A stretch of DNA of 32,445 nt from Theristus sp. LFF4_11. Taxonomy: Eukaryota > Nematoda > Chromadorea > Monhysterida > Xyalidae. Below, one piece after another: positions 30,433-32,445 of the stretch. Made by a program: the position numbers and the translations under genes. The notes under the pieces were generated by a model. The model had not been told where the DNA came from. It did no database searches and saw nothing but the letters and a program-made list of their open reading frames with translations. The stretch spans positions 1-32,445 of the forward strand of contig JASANC010005748.1 in NCBI GenBank assembly GCA_030248135.1. Direction: 5' to 3'. Every line of letters starts with the position of its first letter. The first letter of the stretch is position 1.

Positions 30433-30980
30433 TAAAACGAAGAACAGTGAAAAGGTTCGAATTAATCGAAGTATTGAAATTCATGAACTGTTTGAAAAAA
30501 TTATGAAACGTTTCCTGCGTGAAATTTTTTTTAATTGAAACAATTTGTTCGACACATACCAGCTGTCGTGATGCGCACGTGCACATTGTCACGGTGTGCT
30601 GTCACATTGATTGCTCTATGATTTACTGCAGCACAATTTGAATTGTTTTGACCTTGTCACGCATTCAGAGCGTGACTACAATGCCGTCAGCTACGTTTTT
30701 TAAAATTAAAAACCACCTGATCAACTCGCCGACAACTAACGTTTGAAGAAAACGCTTTGAGTTTTTTTACAAAGCACTCAAAATGAACGTTGGACCAAAG
30801 CAGCAAAAAACGAAATCGGTTGGTTGCCAATGGACTTACACACAATTGTGTTTGTCAGTGAAACTTTTGTATCTTGAAAGTATAAATGTTTTTATAATGT
30901 AATGATTTAGTGTATAATGTGCATGAGGTAATCACAAAGAGCTCGAATCACACGGTCGTTTGTTGTGTCAGTGTTGCCCC
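30433..30980. other. Intergenic region between two minus-strand genes
   Basis: 548 bp without protein-like frames. It should hold the 3' end of the repeat-exon gene on the right and the promoter of the MAM gene on the left, both on the minus strand. No clear AATAAA on the minus strand was found close to the stop at 30981. Confidence 0.5.
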
Positions 30981-32435
30981 CTAGCGTTTTTTCTGGAACA
31001 CTCCATCGTCGATGCCGGCGAGCGTCATGTAGTTCGGGTCATCGGCCTGCTTGAACGCTCGCTGGGCCCCGCCCCCGCCCCCGCCCCCGCGCGCCGCTGC
31101 TGGTGTTGGTCGCTGTGGCTGCTGGGTGCCCTTTCGACCTCCTCCGGGTTTCTCGAATACCTGAAACCGACAACTGGCAGCTGTATTATGACTGGCCTTA
31201 AACTATTGTATTGTTATGTTTGGCGTGCGAACCGAACATTGGTTTCATGGAGAAAGGCCAATTTAATCTTAGTTTGCAGTTTGCACGTTGTTCCACACCG
31301 GCGGTCTCTCCATTAACAGCATCTAAACGTACAATTCAAATATGCCGTACTTGGTTGTCAATGCCAGCGAGTGTCATATAGTTTGGATCGTCAACCGCTT
31401 TCTGGCCAGGCGGCGGCTGTGGCCGACCAGGTGCGCCAGCGGCCTGTCCCTTTCCGAAGACCTGTGTTGCAAAACGTGTGCAATGCTGAGGACACCACAA
31501 AACAGCGTCGTCTGTGCACGATTGTTCAGCAGAGCGTGTTCTGTGGTCAGTTCACATCAAGCTGACCTGGTTGTCTATGCCTGCTAGTGTTTGATAGTTC
31601 GGATCAGCGGCATCTTTGAATGGTGCTGGACTGCCTCCGCCACCCTTCCCGAACACCTGAAATCGCAAGTTCTTGTTCTAACGGGTGCAACAGTCAACCA
31701 CATTACAAGCCACAGTGTGGGTCCAGCTACACTAAAAACGCGCACTCAAACATTACTCAATAAATTGTTGAGCAACATTTTACCATTTGTAGCTTACCAA
31801 AGTTTTTAGTTTTTTGGCTCTTAGTTGTCTGAAGGGCAGCGGTTTCACTTTTTAGCTGAGGCTCTCCCATAAAAGCGTAATGACGCCGTCGAGTAGGGGG
31901 CCCATCTTTTTTAGGACCCATCGCTCATGTTTCTGTTCTAAAGTGCCTATACACCGACAACCTCGGCGGGGCTCGATCCGCCGAGCGCACGGAGGCGACG
32001 AGGGTGACCATCACATCGGCGTTTTCACGTGCCTGATTGTCGATGCCTGCCAGTGTCATGTAGTTCGGATCGTCGACCGGCTTGAAATCCTTCGCAGCGC
32101 CGCCCGTCTGTGCCCGTTGCGCTGGCGCCGCGTGCTTATCTTGCTTCTTTTGCGGTTCTGGCGGTTCTGAAAAACTGATCAGTGGTGTTGTCCCCGTTTT
32201 CAAGATCATTTGTCGGGCCGCGCAAAAGAAGAACTGTCACACATTGTTGTTAGCACCTGACATTTTCTAACCGTCTAGTCCATCATTAGGCGAGTTCAGC
32301 CACGAGGAGCCGGTCGTCTGGTTGAAATCTTTGTCGTAGTCAACAATGGTGGATGACTGCGTTTGACGTTTGCGCCGGTGCTTGCCATTTCGTCTCGTCG
32401 ATTTTGCGTCCACCGCTTTTTTTGTCTTTTTCTTG
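30981..32435 (-). CDS. Repeat-exon protein with four DPNYMTLAGIDNQ motifs (5' end outside window)
   Basis: Five minus-strand exons are visible: 32435-32272, 32166-32033, 31656-31567, 31461-31351 and 31160-30981, ending in TAG. The first starts with a split codon, then KKKTKK and a basic stretch (RRNGKHRRKRQ), so the gene begins beyond the right edge. The other four exons each end with the same motif: DDPNYMTLAGIDNQ, ADPNYQTLAGIDNQ, DDPNYMTLAGIDNQ, DDPNYMTLAGIDDG. The last three also start alike (VFGK, VFGK, VFEK), with variable Gly/Pro/Ala-rich linkers between. Phase is 0 at these borders, so exon duplication is evident. The exon ending at 32033 uses a GC donor (GCACGT). YMTL fits the YxxΦ sorting signal or a phosphotyrosine site, a possibility only. 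I do not recognise the family. The lysine run recalls the membrane-border KKKK of the gene at 1449-2531. Confidence 0.82.
31067..31090. repeat. G-quadruplex-prone coding tract
   Basis: CCCC-G-CCCCC-G-CCCCC-G-CCCCC on the plus strand, that is four G runs of 4-5 separated by single C on the coding (minus) strand. It encodes the poly-Gly linker of the last repeat exon. Loops of one base would make a very stable quadruplex in the transcript. Confidence 0.7.
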
Positions 32436-32445
32436 CTGTGAAATG

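Overview
This window is nuclear DNA of a nematode. The clearest evidence is a cuticle-collagen gene at 25235-27097, with a nematode-type N-terminal anchor, an interrupted Gly-X-Y domain and paired-Cys clusters. All convincing genes are intron-rich, with introns mostly 68-250 nt. Several start codons sit 0-16 nt after a 3' splice-site-like sequence, as expected for spliced-leader trans-splicing. The species and clade cannot be fixed from this sequence alone.

Layout. 1-2660: a small single-membrane-span protein with a Lys/Ser-Gln-rich tail (3 exons). 2660-8750: repeat country, holding a Penelope-like reverse-transcriptase relic, a structured segment with hammerhead-ribozyme-like core motifs, a broken RGG-type reading frame, an 8-bp satellite, long G/C homopolymer islands, a TA-flanked ~0.7 kb inverted-repeat element, and a ~1.1 kb element whose two ends are inverted arrays of a CCAAAAGACCGCACGTG-like unit. 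8756-15750: two housekeeping genes in tandem on the + strand, the radical-SAM tRNA methylthiotransferase CDK5RAP1 (12 exons, 549 aa as modelled) and the catalytic subunit of glutamate-cysteine ligase (13 exons, 665 aa as modelled). 15750-21000: a second repeat block, with another element bounded by inverted minisatellite arrays, the second copy of the TA-flanked element nested in it, Tc1-like ends, palindromic direct repeats, and a decayed hAT transposase on the minus strand. 21730-24138: a three-finger C2H2 protein. 25235-27097: the collagen, with an unusual oligoproline tail. 27469-30432 (minus): a secreted MAM-domain protein convergent with the collagen. 30981 to the right edge (minus): the 3' part of a gene in which four consecutive exons each carry a copy of a DPNYMTLAGIDNQ motif.

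Function. CDK5RAP1 and GCLC are housekeeping enzymes of sulfur chemistry (2-methylthio modification of tRNA, and glutathione synthesis). The collagen and the MAM protein are extracellular or cuticular candidates. The repeat-exon protein and the first gene share a run of lysines next to a known or presumed membrane segment. The best candidates for something new are the DPNYMTLAGI repeat-exon gene, an apparent excess of GC-AG introns (four among about fifty modelled), the paired inverted-array elements, and the structured segment beside the Penelope-like relic. Exon models were built by hand from reading-frame continuity, splice-site consensus and family knowledge. No search was run.
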